Assembly (NCBI GenBank): GCA_965115815.1
Contig: OZ220465.1
Coordinates: forward strand, 4,278,001-4,342,000
Source of the DNA: VXPW01 sp965115815
Lineage (GTDB): Bacteria; Pseudomonadota; Alphaproteobacteria; TMED109
Direction of reading: 5' to 3'
Length of the DNA: 64,000 bases
Shown: in pieces, positions 9,287 to 18,420 of the stretch
How positions within the stretch are numbered: the first letter of the stretch is position 1
Layout of the letters: each line of letters begins with the position of its first letter
The notes under the pieces: generated by a model
What the model was told of the DNA's origin: nothing
Database searches by the model: none
What the model saw: only the letters and a program-made list of their open reading frames with translations
Translations under genes and position numbers: made by a program

Positions 9287-9685
9287 AGGGAGGCCCGATG
9301 CGGGCGTGTTCCGGCCGCGTGCCCGCCGGGCCGGCGGCTTCCTGTACCGCAGTCCGGGAACCCCGGAGCCGGCCGCGGATTACCGTGTCGTGCCGGTTGC
9401 TTCGAATCGGCCTGCCGGCCGCGGCGGAGAAACCGTTCTTCTGCATGGTGGTCCGACGCCAGAACCGGGGTTCCGAACCTCCGGCCGCCCCGTTGCCCGC
9501 CGCGCGGCGCCGGCGCGACCTGCCCATGGCTCACCTCGCGGGTCCGGACGTCATTCCGGTACAACTCGTTGGATGGATCCGTTTCGATCCTCCATTTGCA
9601 GTCTTGACCAATGTTTAACAAGGGATTCCAGAACACAAGGTTTGATACGGATTTCGGTGCCCTTCGAAAGCCCGTCAGGTACTAC
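9287..9685. other. Intergenic, no convincing gene
   Basis: A frame from ATG 9298 to 9618 has a good AGGGAGG in front, but its product is Arg/Pro-rich and unlike any family I know. A frame on the other strand is equally plausible by length. I call neither. No terminator is evident directly after larA. Confidence 0.4.
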
Positions 9686-9818
9686 TAGTACGGAATCATT
9701 GGATTGCTGGGTATAGGGACTTCAGTTTCACCCGGGCGTCTGCCGTCGTGAACCGCCCATCGACAGTGCCGCCGGCCGCGTTGCGGCGCTTGACCCACGC
9801 CGCGGTCTCCCGCAGCAG
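9686..9818 (-). mobile_element. IS630 right-end fragment
   Basis: The last ~130 bp of an IS630 copy, read on the minus strand: the terminal repeat, the stop, and the final transposase residues (LRETAAWVKRRNAAGGTVDG, then TTADARVKLKSLYPAIQ). The outermost base of the repeat differs from copy A (CTAGTACGG instead of GTAGTACGG). The rest of the element is absent, and the break point is directly followed by a strong hairpin. Confidence 0.85.
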
Positions 9819-9858
9819 CCGGGTAGGAGGGGCTCGGCAACGACCCCTCCTACCCGGC
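9818..9858. terminator. Perfect 15-bp hairpin, terminator-like
   Basis: The arms 9818-9832 (GCCGGGTAGGAGGGG) and 9844-9858 are exact reverse complements around an 11-base loop. A T-rich stretch (AGTTGTTT) follows on the plus strand. It may terminate transcription or be an end structure left at the IS630 deletion point. Terminator function is inference. Confidence 0.5.
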
Positions 9859-10336
9859 AGTTGTTTCCTCGTGCTTCCTATAGTGCCGCTCGGAAGCCGC
9901 GCGGCGGTTCGCAGGACTGTCTCCGCAAGTGCGCGGCGGGCGCTGCCGCTCAAGCACCGCTCGGGCTGAATGCCGATGGCACAACGGCTTGCTCCGGCGC
10001 GTCGGTTGTCACACCCGACGCACAGCACAGCTCCCCCACCGCCATCGCCTGCGAGCAGGCCGAGTTGTTCGGCGCAGCGCCCGGCCCCGACGAGTCCGAC
10101 AACCGCGACCTCCGGAACCAGGACGACGCCATGCACGCCGTCGATTCCGTATCGTCATGTGGCGCGGCCTTGGTCGATTGAGCGCGACATCGCCCTCGGT
10201 ACAACCCCGTAAATCGACGATGTGGGTAATTGAAAGCCCGACGGAACCTATACGCATGCCGCGCCGGCCGCGCTATCCCCACCATTCCCGAGAATCGCGC
10301 AATTCCGACAATCGCCGTGTCCGTTCCCGTTTTCCG
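9859..10336. other. Intergenic, no gene seen
   Basis: Downstream of the RES toxin gene. Frames present are short and lack domains. No RNA gene recognised. Confidence 0.4.
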
Positions 10337-10930
10337 CTACCCCGCCGGGTTCGTCAGCACGATATCGTAATCGTCGAGGGCGTCGAGGAACTCTACATGG
10401 CGGACGAGCTCGGCGACGCTGAGCACCCTCAGCTTGCCGAAAGCCCGGTCGAACACGGCCACACAACTGTCGCCGGTGAACCGCGAGGCGAACAGAATCC
10501 CGTCTGCTTCCGGTACTCCGGCATGGACAGCCGCCGACAGGACGCGGCCCGCGGCATGGTTGCCGTCATGCGCCACCGCGCTTGGCGCGCCGATGCGTAC
10601 CGGCCCGTCGCCGCGCAGGTCGATCAGGGCAAGCAGCTCGGTGGAACTCATCGACACCACCAGCCGAACCCCGACCTCCCTTCGCGGCAACTCGCGCCGA
10701 CGGCGGCGCGCGAAACGGTTGCGGCCCAGGGTCTCCCAGAAGGCACAGCGAACCGACTCCGATGCATACAGCACGGCGTAACCGCCCCGCGGATCGCTGA
10801 ACCGGCTCGGCGCTGGCGAGGCCCCCAGCGGGGTCGGGCGACGGTCTCGGTGGATCACGCGGAAGACGTGCTCGAGACGGATGCTGCGCAGCCGCGAGCG
10901 CAGGCGGTCCAGATGGTACTCTCCGGTCAC
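10337..10930 (-). CDS. RES-domain toxin (NAD+-degrading type)
   Basis: A 197-residue RES-domain protein. RES toxins of RES-Xre modules act as NAD+ phosphorylases or glycohydrolases and arrest growth by draining NAD+. The N-terminal core RFSDPRGGYAVLYASESVRC followed by AFWET is the typical Arg/Glu part of the fold. The conserved C-terminal Ser region fits ASRFTGDSCVAVFD. It lies directly after its antitoxin, with an ATGA overlap at 10927-10930, the usual order and spacing for these modules. Toxic activity itself is inferred from the family. Confidence 0.85.
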   Translation of the reverse strand: MTGEYHLDRLRSRLRSIRLEHVFRVIHRDRRPTPLGASPAPSRFSDPRGGYAVLYASESVRCAFWETLGRNRFARRRRRELPRREVGVRLVVSMSSTELLALIDLRGDGPVRIGAPSAVAHDGNHAAGRVLSAAVHAGVPEADGILFASRFTGDSCVAVFDRAFGKLRVLSVAELVRHVEFLDALDDYDIVLTNPAG

Positions 10931-11526
10931 GCAAAGTCGCCTTGCCGGTCTCCCTCTGCGGCCTTCACCACGCGGTCGATCTCACCCCCGGCCAGCAGCG
11001 TCAGCGGCTTCACCCCATCGAGCGAGGACAGTTCCGTCGTGAGCCACACCCAAGCCGTATAGCCGTCGTCGAACAGCTCCGCCACGCGGTCGAGACCCTC
11101 GAACGGCCGGCCCTGCACATTGAGTTGCCCGGCCGGGAAGACATGGCCGCGCCTTGCGCCCCGCCAGCCCACGATCCGCCCCTTCTTCAGCCAGTCATGC
11201 ACAGACTGGCGCGTCTTGAGCCCGACCCGCGCCGCCAGTTCGTCCGAGGTCAGCAGCGTCTCGGGTGCGCCCGTGCGGGTACGCTCCGCTATCCGCTTGG
11301 TCACCTCTTCGGCTCCCGCGCGGACGGACTCGGCACCCGCGATGATTTCGACCCCGGACCGCGCTTGGTCGTCCAGCGTCAGCACGTCCGCCGCCACCGC
11401 CAGCGCCGAGCGCACGGCATCGGGATGGGCGACCAGCGCCGCCACATGCGCCGGGCTCAGGCGGACTGCCGCCTCATGCAGAACACCCTCCAACTCGCGC
11501 ATCTTCTCTCCGCCGGCCTGGGCCAT
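10927..11526 (-). CDS. Xre/MbcA/ParS-type antitoxin partner of the RES toxin
   Basis: A 199-residue protein whose C-terminus (GRPFEGLDRVAELFDDGYTA, then WLTTELSSLDGVKPLTLLAG) matches the toxin-binding domain of antitoxins that pair with RES toxins. The middle has a DNA-binding segment (LLTSDELAARVGLKTRQSVH, then DWLKKGRIVGWRGARRGHVF). The N-terminal part is longer than in minimal antitoxins. I chose the ATG at 11526 (MAQAGGEKMRELEG) because residues further upstream are low-complexity. It probably represses its own promoter in the AT-richer stretch 11550-11590. It overlaps the toxin by four bases. Confidence 0.8.
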   Translation of the reverse strand: MAQAGGEKMRELEGVLHEAAVRLSPAHVAALVAHPDAVRSALAVAADVLTLDDQARSGVEIIAGAESVRAGAEEVTKRIAERTRTGAPETLLTSDELAARVGLKTRQSVHDWLKKGRIVGWRGARRGHVFPAGQLNVQGRPFEGLDRVAELFDDGYTAWVWLTTELSSLDGVKPLTLLAGGEIDRVVKAAEGDRQGDFA

Positions 11527-11883
11527 GGCAGTTCTCCAAGGCAAGGAAGTCTCGCCCGGATATTGGTCTATACCGTCTGTTTCGTCAATAACCGTTCCCC
11601 GCCGATCGACACGGACGGCCATGCCCGCGCTGTGGGAATGGCCGTGCTCGGGGGGAGAGCGATCTTCCTGGGCACTGGCGCTGCCGGAACCGCGCCGATG
11701 CCGCACCCGACGGTGCGAAGGGTCGGCTGCCATCGGTGTCAAATCGGGGACTTGCATGAATTCCTCGGCAGCAACACAAGCGCTTTACAGTATCCACGTC
11801 TGCGGAGGTTCCCGAGATGCAGAAAAGCGCCGCGTTGGCCTTGGCCATGTCGGTTCTTGCCGCAGGTGCAGAAGCGATTGAAC
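11527..11883. other. Intergenic containing the likely toxin-antitoxin promoter
   Basis: No gene recognised. The part next to the antitoxin start (TATTGGTCTATACC at about 11558-11571) is AT-richer than its surroundings and is the likely promoter/operator region. Exact boxes cannot be assigned with confidence. Confidence 0.35.
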
Positions 11884-12343
11884 CGCAAGGCGGGTGTTGC
11901 CCGTGACCGACGTCCATGCCTCGATCTACGTCCCGTCCACCGAGAAGTGTTCCTGCGACACAAGACGCTTCACCGCTGGCAGCGAGACCAGATGCGTCAG
12001 AAAGCGCGACGCCACAGCGCCCGACAGAAGACGCTCGTGGTTCTTCGTGAACACCGGCGCGTCCCGCACACGGTCGTCGATCCCCAGTTCCACAAACCAG
12101 CGGAACAGGAGCGGAACAGGAGATTGAACTCAAGCCGCTCCATCAGCTGGCGCTCCGAGCGGATCGAGTAGAACGCCTGAAGCAACAGCGCCCGCAGCGG
12201 CTTCTCAGGCGCAATCCCCGGACGGCCTGTGCGCGAATAAAACGCCTCAAACTCTCCCGACATCTCCAACAGCGCCGCGTTCGTCAGATCACGGATTGCT
12301 CGCAAGGGATGACCCTGAGGCACGTGCGCATCCAGATCAACCT
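11884..12343 (-). pseudogene. IS5-family transposase fragment with an 11-bp frameshifting duplication
   Basis: The N-terminal part of an IS5-family transposase: LDAHVPQGHPLRAIRDL, then APEKPLRALLLQAFYSIRSE, RQLMERLEFNLLFR. The motif CGGAACAGGAG is duplicated back to back at about 12100-12121, and removing one unit restores the family reading WFVELGIDDRVRDAPVFTKN, followed by HFSVDGT near 11890. The 5' end is cut by the ISL2-like left end at 12345, and the 3' part of the gene is missing. Clearly non-functional. Confidence 0.8.
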
Positions 12344-12344
12344 A

Positions 12345-12707
12345 GGGTCTGTTAACGCATTATGCGGTAGAATCCGGATCCCCGGTTCGTAGAGAGGATT
12401 CCCGGTCATGGAACTCATGCAAGCCCAGTACGAGCACATCGCTCTTGTCTTTCCGAAGCACCGCGGCAAGGTCTTGCTCAGTACTCGGTCGGTCCTGAAC
12501 GCCATCCTGTACGTAGCCGAGCGGGGATGCACGTGGCGCGGGTTGCCGGCGCCCTTCGGTCACGGGCACACCATCTACACTCGGATGAACCGCTGGGCGA
12601 AGAAAGGCGTCTTGGATCGGATGTGTGCGGAGTTGCAGCGCTTGGAGATCATGCGGGTGAAGGTCGAGGTGCTGTCCCTGGACCGCACCGTGGTGAAGGT
12701 GCACTAA
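12345..12707 (+). pseudogene. Truncated IS5/ISL2-group element with N-terminal transposase frame
   Basis: The element begins with GGGTCTGTTAACG at 12345, a typical terminal repeat of this group, after a CTA target triplet. The frame 12408-12707 gives 99 residues: LSTRSVLNAILYVAERGCTW, RGLPAPFGHGHTIYTRMNRW, then VKVEVLSLDRTVVKVH and a TAA. In relatives this point continues as HPDGTGA, so the catalytic C-terminal half has been lost and the sequence runs into unrelated DNA. It was inserted into the IS5 fragment on its left. Confidence 0.85.
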
Positions 12708-12739
12708 GCGTTGCGGCCCACCTGTGGGACGGCCACGGG

Positions 12740-12943
12740 CCGACCGGCGCCGCCTTCCGTCAGACGCAATCCTTGCGGGGCACCAAGAGCGCGCACGGCG
12801 ACGCGAAGCCGGCGACGGTGCGGGCCGTCAAGGCGCGGCACCAACGCTGCCGGGAGCTACAGCGGGCCGGCTGGACCTGCCGCGAGATCGCGGCGGAAGT
12901 GGGGCTGAATCCGAAGACGGTCTACCGCATCTGCAACCGCTGA
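12740..12943 (+). pseudogene. Possible helix-turn-helix C-terminal fragment
   Basis: In the frame ending at 12943 the last residues read RCRELQRAGWTCREIAAEVG and LNPKTVYRICNR, which has the shape of a resolvase-type or phage-type helix-turn-helix at a protein C-terminus. No start codon or upstream domain is attached, because the frame runs back into the truncated IS. I cannot name the parent gene. Confidence 0.35.
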
Positions 12944-13487
12944 AACCGGCCCTACCGGGCGCAACCATGGTTTGACAGGAAGCGCTGCCGCGCGGCGGCG
13001 CAACCCTTCACCCCAAAGTTGCGTTTTATGGCCAACCATATTGACCGGGGGTGCGGCGCCGCGCCCCCGGGCCGCGGCACCGGGGCGGCGGAAGTACCGC
13101 TACGAAGTACCCTTGGCTATGGCCGGCGGCTGTCCGCCGCCGCTCCAACGAGCGGCGGGCGGGCACCGGCCCCTGCACCATTCACGCGCGCGATTTCCAG
13201 CGCCAGCCGCCGCCTCCCCCGGGGAGACGGCGGTTGAACCCCACCCATCCATGGTTGTTTTTTGCCTTGGTGAAGGTCCCGTTTCTTGCTACCGGGATGG
13301 GCCCTGGATCGGGAGCCACCCTACGCTCCCCGCGCCTTGAGCAGCTGGGGGGCCTGTGCCCCGATCCGAGGCCAGGATGGAGATCCCGTGGGAAGTTTGC
13401 GCCTCCGAGCGTCCGTGCAGGGACCGATCCGCATCCTGGCGACCCACCGACCGCAATCCGGATTCCGAGGAACCCGAGATCAGGAAT
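12944..13487. other. Very GC-rich spacer before an IS110 gene
   Basis: No protein gene recognised. If the IS110 relic that follows belongs to the IS110 subgroup, the non-coding stretch just upstream of it (about 13240-13487) is where a bridge RNA would be encoded. I could not verify such a fold by eye. Confidence 0.3.
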
Positions 13488-14690
13488 GCAGGGAAGGGTT
13501 TCGTCGGCATCGACGGGGAGTCCGAGTACCACCAAGGATGCATCCTCGACGCTTCCGGCGCCGTGCCGAAGGAGCGATCCTTCCCCCAGGGCGGAACGGG
13601 CCGGGCGCAGATGGCGGACGGGCTGCGGACCGTCACGCAGACCGAACCGGACGCCATCGGAGTGGCCCTCGAGGTTCCGCACGGACCGGGGGTCGAGTCC
13701 CGGATGGAACGCGGTCGGGTCCTGCCTGCGATCCCCCCGAAGCCACGGGATCGCTTCCGGGACCGCGGGTCGCCGGCCGGAGCCAAGGACGACCGCCGCG
13801 AGGCCCGGGTTCGGGCCGGAGCCCTGCGCACCGACGGCCCGGCCTTCCGACGCATCGACCCGATCTCTCCGGCGGTCATCCGGCTGCGGGAAGCCTCGCG
13901 CAGGGCCCGGGATCGGACCCACCCGCGGACGCGCCTGGTCCACCGGATCCGTCCGCAACTTTGGCGGTACGACCCGCAGCTTCTCGAGCTCGAGAGCGAT
14001 CTTTCGCGGGCCTGGTTCCGGGAACTTCGGGAGCTCGTCCCGACCCCGGACCGAGCCCGGCGACTCCGCGCCAGTACCGTGACCCGGCTCCTGCGGCGGC
14101 ATCGCGTGCGCCGCCTGCCTGCCGACACCGTCCGGAAGACGCTCCGCACGCCGGCCCTTCGGGGGGCGGACGGTACCCCGGAAGCGGCCGTGGGCCCTCT
14201 CCGGATGCGGTTCGCCCCGCTCGGCCTCGTCACCGGACCGCGGACGGAGGTGCAACCGGAGATCGACCGGCCGACGGCGGAAGAGAGGCAGCCGGAAGCC
14301 GCCCCGGAATCCGCATCGGGGCCGGCGGGGCCGCGGGACGCAGAGATCCTGAGGTCGCGACCGGGCGTCGGCAGGATCGTTCGGGCCACGCTGCTGGCAG
14401 AAGCACCCGAGGCCCGGCGACGACGAGACGACCCAGCCCTGCGGTGCCGGTCCGGCGTGGCTCCCGTCCCCCGGCGCTCCGGCACGTCCCGGATCGGGGT
14501 CCGTCGGCGGGCGGCCCCTCATCGTCTGCAGGACGCCGTCTACCCCTGGGCACGGGTCGCCCTGCCGCAGGATCCGGTCCGCCGGGCCCAGTACCCGGCC
14601 CTGCGGCTTCGCGGCCACCGGCATGCGCGGGCCCTGCGCTCCGTCGCGGACCGCCGGCTCGCAGGGGTCGGTGCGATGCGGGAGACTCAG
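13488..14690 (+). pseudogene. IS110-family transposase, probably inactive
   Basis: The frame encodes an IS110-type protein: GKGFVGIDGESEYHQGCILD at the N-terminus, then DRFRDRGSPAGAKDDRREAR and RTDGPAFRRI in the RuvC-like DEDD domain, and EILRSRPGVGRIVRATLLAE in the C-terminal helix-hairpin-helix domain. The usual AKDDRRDA reads AKDDRREA here, so one acidic position is Glu for Asp. The C-terminal half is very Arg-rich compared with relatives. There is no good start codon near 13488, and the 3' end runs into the MITE at 14691. I take it for a decayed copy. Confidence 0.7.
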
Positions 14691-14870
14691 AGTTTGTTCC
14701 TAAAGTCGGTCATTCTCTGCCTTGGGACAAGAACATGGGACATGAACAGAGCATTCTCGCGTACAAAGTGAGAACGAAATTTGCGGTATTTGGAAAGAAT
14801 CCACGCGAACACGATTATTGAACTGGACACATTCAGAACAAAAGCACAAGACATGCATTTAGGAACAAAC
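14691..14870. mobile_element. 180-bp MITE with 14-bp inverted repeats and CTCAG duplication
   Basis: The ends are AGTTTGTTCCTAAA at 14691-14704 and its exact reverse complement at 14857-14870. CTCAG directly flanks both sides (14686-14690 and 14871-14875), a 5-bp target duplication. The interior is strikingly AT-rich against the surrounding DNA and has no coding frame of its own. It sits at the 3' end of the IS110 gene. The parent element with matching ends is not in this window. Confidence 0.85.
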
Positions 14871-14875
14871 TCTCA

Positions 14876-15535
14876 GACCCGGTACGACCCCGACCGCCGA
14901 AGCCGGGGGGGGAGGCTCGCGAGCGGGCCGCTGGTCCGGATCCGGTCCCGGCGGGATGCCGGATCCTCCGAACGGCGCCTCGGTCGCCCGCCGCGGCCGT
15001 TCCGTACCGGCATCGTACAGGAACCGGGATCGGGAGATCTGCGGCTGTGGCCCGGTCCCACGCGGAACGCCGACGCTACCACCTTCATCGACGTGCGGGT
15101 GCGGCGAAGACGGCGTACCGTGCGCCGAAGGATCGGCGCTCTCGCGGTCCGCGGCTCCACGACGCCATCGCCACGATCCTCACGATCCGGGAGGAGTACC
15201 GGGACGGGCGGCAGGCCCTGCCGGAGACGCGGGAGACCACGGCCACCGCAGAGCTCCTGGACCCAGTCCTCGAAGCCTTGGACGACCGGGATCTGGATCT
15301 CTTGGCGGAACGGGAGCTGCCCCGAGGATTCGGCCGGGACGGGTGCGTTCGGCCTCGCCGCCGGCCCGTTCCGGAACGGTGCGGTAGGGGCCGGCCATGG
15401 GATCCGGCAGTGCCCCGCGGCGGCGGATGCTGCACCTGCAGGATCGTTCTGCCGACGCCCGCATGCAACTCCCGATTCCGGGTCGGCGGGAACCCGTTGG
15501 AACGGTTCCCGAAGGCGGCTCACCCCCCTTGACAA
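14876..15535. other. Spacer with one unexplained short frame
   Basis: Between the MITE and the ISAs1 relic. In one plus-strand frame around 15160-15350 the translation LHDAIATILTIREEYRDGRQ, followed by ELLDPVLEALDDRDLDLLAE, looks protein-like and acidic, unlike the shadow frames. I do not recognise it and see no start or domain. It may be a fragment of a lost gene. Confidence 0.3.
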
Positions 15536-16150
15536 ATGGTGGGAAGTCCCCTCCCCCGCGAGACGGCACGGCGGATCGTCGAGACCCAGGGCGCCGACGG
15601 GATGATGACGGTCAAGGGCCACGCTTCCAAGACCTTCGAGATGTTCGAGAGCCTCCATTGGGAGACCACAAGCACGGGACGCTACCGCGAAACGCCTACG
15701 CTCGAGCAGGGCCGCATCGAGCCGCGCAGCATCGAAGTCTTCACCCCGCCCGCGAAGATGATCCACGATCCCCACGTCAAACCGATCTTCCGTGTCACCC
15801 GGCGCGTCGAATGCAAGAAATCCGGAAAACGGACCACCGAGCATGCCTACGGCAGGACCTCGGTCGCGGCCGACTGCGCCTCGCCGCACCCGCTACTCGC
15901 AGGGAACCGCGGTCCCTGGGGGGTCGAACGCCATCACCCCATCTGCGACGCCACCTTCCGCGAAGACGACTCCAGGCTCCGGGCCCGCAACGCGCCCGCA
16001 AACCACGCGATCCTCAACACCCTCGCCCTTGCCGTCATCCTCCACCCCCCGCGGAAGCTGCCCCAGCCCTTCCCCAGCTTCGCCGACGCCCGTCACCCCT
16101 ATGCCGACCCGCGCAAGCAGGTCCTGCACGCCGTCACAAGATCCGGCTGA
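15536..16150 (+). pseudogene. ISAs1-family transposase, C-terminal fragment
   Basis: About 200 residues of the C-terminal half of an ISAs1 transposase: RRIVETQGADGMMTVKGHAS, PHVKPIFRVTRRVECKKSGK, TEHAYGRTSVA, GNRGPWGVERHHPICDATFR and EDDSRLRARNAPANHAILNT. The N-terminal domain and the first catalytic region are absent, and no proper start precedes it. Its 3' part is the better-preserved twin of the relic at 3320-3700. Non-functional. Confidence 0.85.
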
Positions 16151-16402
16151 CTGCGCTCACACCCCGACCGAAACCGCAAGGATCCGAGCCGGGCCACCCA
16201 ACCCGGCCGGCCTCTCGCTCGCCCCGGATCCGCCGAAACGGACCCCTCTCGCTCGCCCCGGATCCGCCGAAACGGACCTCTCGCGCCCCGCTCCGCGCCG
16301 CCACCGGGCTGCAAACGTCCGTACATCTCAAATCGCAGACTCGAACGCGTCGACCCGCGCCGCCATCAAGACTCCGATCGCATCACAGCAACAAGCATGG
16401 GA
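15777..16402 (+). repeat. ISAs1-derived direct repeat, second copy
   Basis: Near-identical partner of 3299-3895 in the same orientation, about 12.5 kb apart. Within it a segment containing CTCTCGCTCGCCCCGGATCC is tandemly duplicated at about 16211-16280, which the first copy lacks. Recombination between the two repeats would delete the lar operon and the RES/Xre module. Confidence 0.8.
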
Positions 16403-17089
16403 TCACCTTGGGCAGGGAGGCCGGCAGGAAGGTGGACTGCGGGCTGAGGATCTCGTCCATTCGCCGGCAGAGATCTCCCCCACAGCTCCGGCTTGATCGG
16501 AACGTCGGTGCCGAGATGGAGCAGCGTTTGCTGCCGCACCCGGTTGCCCCGGCGCACCGATTCCACCCACCGGCAGGGGCTGTAGGAGCGACCTTTGCGG
16601 CCGCCGGTTCGGGTCCGTCGAAGGAACCTGCACCCAACGGAATGCTGATTCGGTCGGTTGCAAGGGGCCCCCAAAAAGAACACGGCACGACTCTGGATGC
16701 CCCGACAGAATGCCCCTTGTTTCCAAGGGTTTCTTCGATCAGAACCCCGGACATCGGCGATTTCGGGCCCGAATCGGCGAAATCTCGTTAAACATGGACC
16801 ACTGGCAGCCGTTTCCGCGGAAGGACACGAAGGGGTATCGAGAGAGGTCCGCGTCCGCGTGGCTGGGCGGCGGCCGACAGAGCCGGATCCAACCGGCATC
16901 CTTCCGTCAACCAGGGTGCAGCACAAGGGCAGTGTCCTGCAGGTTCGGGACGGTCGCCTGACCGGCCGCTTCACATGGACATTGCCGATCGGAAGGAGAG
17001 TGAGGTTCGGAAGGGCCTGGTTGGCGTGGACGAGGCAGGTGTCCGTCGTCGGGAGCCGGGTTGGGCGGTCGGGCACGGCCGAAAGCGGA
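16403..17089. other. Intergenic, no gene seen
   Basis: Nearly 700 bp between the ISAs1 relic and the 3' end of the PfkB kinase gene. Frames on both strands are long only because of GC content and have no recognisable domain. Confidence 0.4.
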
Positions 17090-18094
17090 TCAGAGCAGAC
17101 CCGCATGGTTTGCGATCCGGTGCAGGTCGGTTTCCGGGCGGGCTCCGTGGTGACTGATCGCTTCCGCGGCGCATGCGGCCCCCAGTCGCGCGGCGCTCCG
17201 GGGATCCAGCTTCCGGCTCATCCCGAACAGGGTCCCGGCGGCAAACAGATCCCCGGCTCCTGTGAGATCCCGGATGCCGCCGGGCACGGCGGCGGCCGGC
17301 ACGGTGTCCACCTGATCCTGCTGCACGACCACTGCACCGGCGGGTCCGCGCGTGAGAAAGGCGATCCCGACGTCGCCCGCGGCGGCCGCCGCCGCGGCCT
17401 CGAAATCGGAGGTCCGGTAGAGGGCCGTGATCTCTTCCTGGTTGGCGAACAGGCAGTCGACCCGGGAACGGACCAGCGCCAGCAATGCCTCCCGATGGTG
17501 CGCGACGCAATTCGGGTCGGACAGCGACAGGGCGACCGTGCGTCCGTGCGACGCGGCCCAGTCCGCGGCCATCCGGGCCGTGTGCGCGGTAACGGCGGAG
17601 TAGAAGAGGTAGCCCTCGACGTACAGGATCGCGCCGCCGGTCACGTGCGTGCGGATCAGGTGCCCGGGCGCGAGCGTCGCGGCGGCGCCCGGATAGGTCA
17701 TCATGGACCGCTCGTGATCGGGGGCTACCAAGACGATCGACCGGCCGGTCGGGGGGTCGGCGGGGCCCAGGCCGATCGGATGCGCGACCCCGGCTGCTTC
17801 CAGACTGTTCCGAAACCCGTGTCCCAGAGCATCCTGCGCACACCTTCCGAGGAAGGCCGCACGGCCGCCGAGGGAGGCGATTCCCACGGCCGTGTTGGCG
17901 GCGGAGCCGCCGGCAATCCGGCGGCTGCCGGGAAGCCGGGCGGTCATGGCCAGGGCCGCCGACTCGCTTCCGAGGATCATGCGGCCCCGCTCGAACCCGT
18001 GCCGCGCGATGAAATCGTCATCGACATCGGCCACGAGATCCATGATCGCGTTGCCGACCGATACCACGTCCAGAAGGGCTGCGGGTGCAGGCAT
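17090..18094 (-). CDS. PfkB-family carbohydrate/nucleoside kinase
   Basis: A 334-residue ribokinase-like kinase. The N-terminus LLDVVSVGNAIMDLVADVDD, the glycine-rich GGSAANTAVGIASLGGRAAF (PfkB signature 1) and the C-terminal DLTGAGDLFAAGTLFG (signature 2 with the catalytic Asp) are all intact. The overall pattern resembles the adenosine-kinase/sugar-kinase branch common in alphaproteobacteria. I chose the ATG at 18094, since the upstream in-frame extension is Arg/Cys-rich. It is co-oriented with the aldolase and enolase genes upstream but separated by 326 bp. The substrate is unknown; phosphorylation of a sugar or sugar acid would fit the neighbours. Confidence 0.88.
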   Translation of the reverse strand: MPAPAALLDVVSVGNAIMDLVADVDDDFIARHGFERGRMILGSESAALAMTARLPGSRRIAGGSAANTAVGIASLGGRAAFLGRCAQDALGHGFRNSLEAAGVAHPIGLGPADPPTGRSIVLVAPDHERSMMTYPGAAATLAPGHLIRTHVTGGAILYVEGYLFYSAVTAHTARMAADWAASHGRTVALSLSDPNCVAHHREALLALVRSRVDCLFANQEEITALYRTSDFEAAAAAAAGDVGIAFLTRGPAGAVVVQQDQVDTVPAAAVPGGIRDLTGAGDLFAAGTLFGMSRKLDPRSAARLGAACAAEAISHHGARPETDLHRIANHAGLL

Positions 18095-18420
18095 GGAGCA
18101 GCGCTTCCGGCGGGTTCGGCAAGGTTTCGGCGCGCAGGATACCGGGATCGGGGCACCGGACAATCCGGCGCGACTCGTCTCCTCCCGTCGAACCCCGTCT
18201 GCCGACGGTACCGGCCGGGCTTCGGGAACCCCGCGTTCGTCGGGCGCTCTGAGATCCCGCGGCGGGCGCCCGGTTCCCTTGCGGCCGCCGAACCGGAGCC
18301 CGGCCCGGCGGAGTTCCGGCCGAACGGATCGCCAGCACCGGGGTCCGGTCGTCCCGCGGCCCGTCCGCAGGATGCCGCCGGCCGGTCCCGCCTTCGCCGC
18401 GGCCGGAGACGTCCCCGGTC
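18095..18420. other. Intergenic between pfkB-like and enolase-family genes
   Basis: A non-coding spacer of 326 bp that may hold the promoter of the kinase gene. No clear boxes, terminator or RNA seen. Confidence 0.4.

Noticed and set aside
9298..9618. Possible 106-residue gene after larA with AGGGAGG upstream
   Set aside because: Only the ribosome-binding-like sequence supports it. Composition is that of a random frame, and an opposite-strand frame overlaps it.
14873..15889. A 338-residue minus-strand frame
   Set aside because: It runs antisense to the ISAs1 fragment, with no recognisable domain and no start signal.
16976..16993. 17-base match TGGACATTGCCGATCGG to the left part of the DruA element at 60640
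   Set aside because: No extended similarity on either side. A single match of this length can occur by chance in GC-biased DNA.
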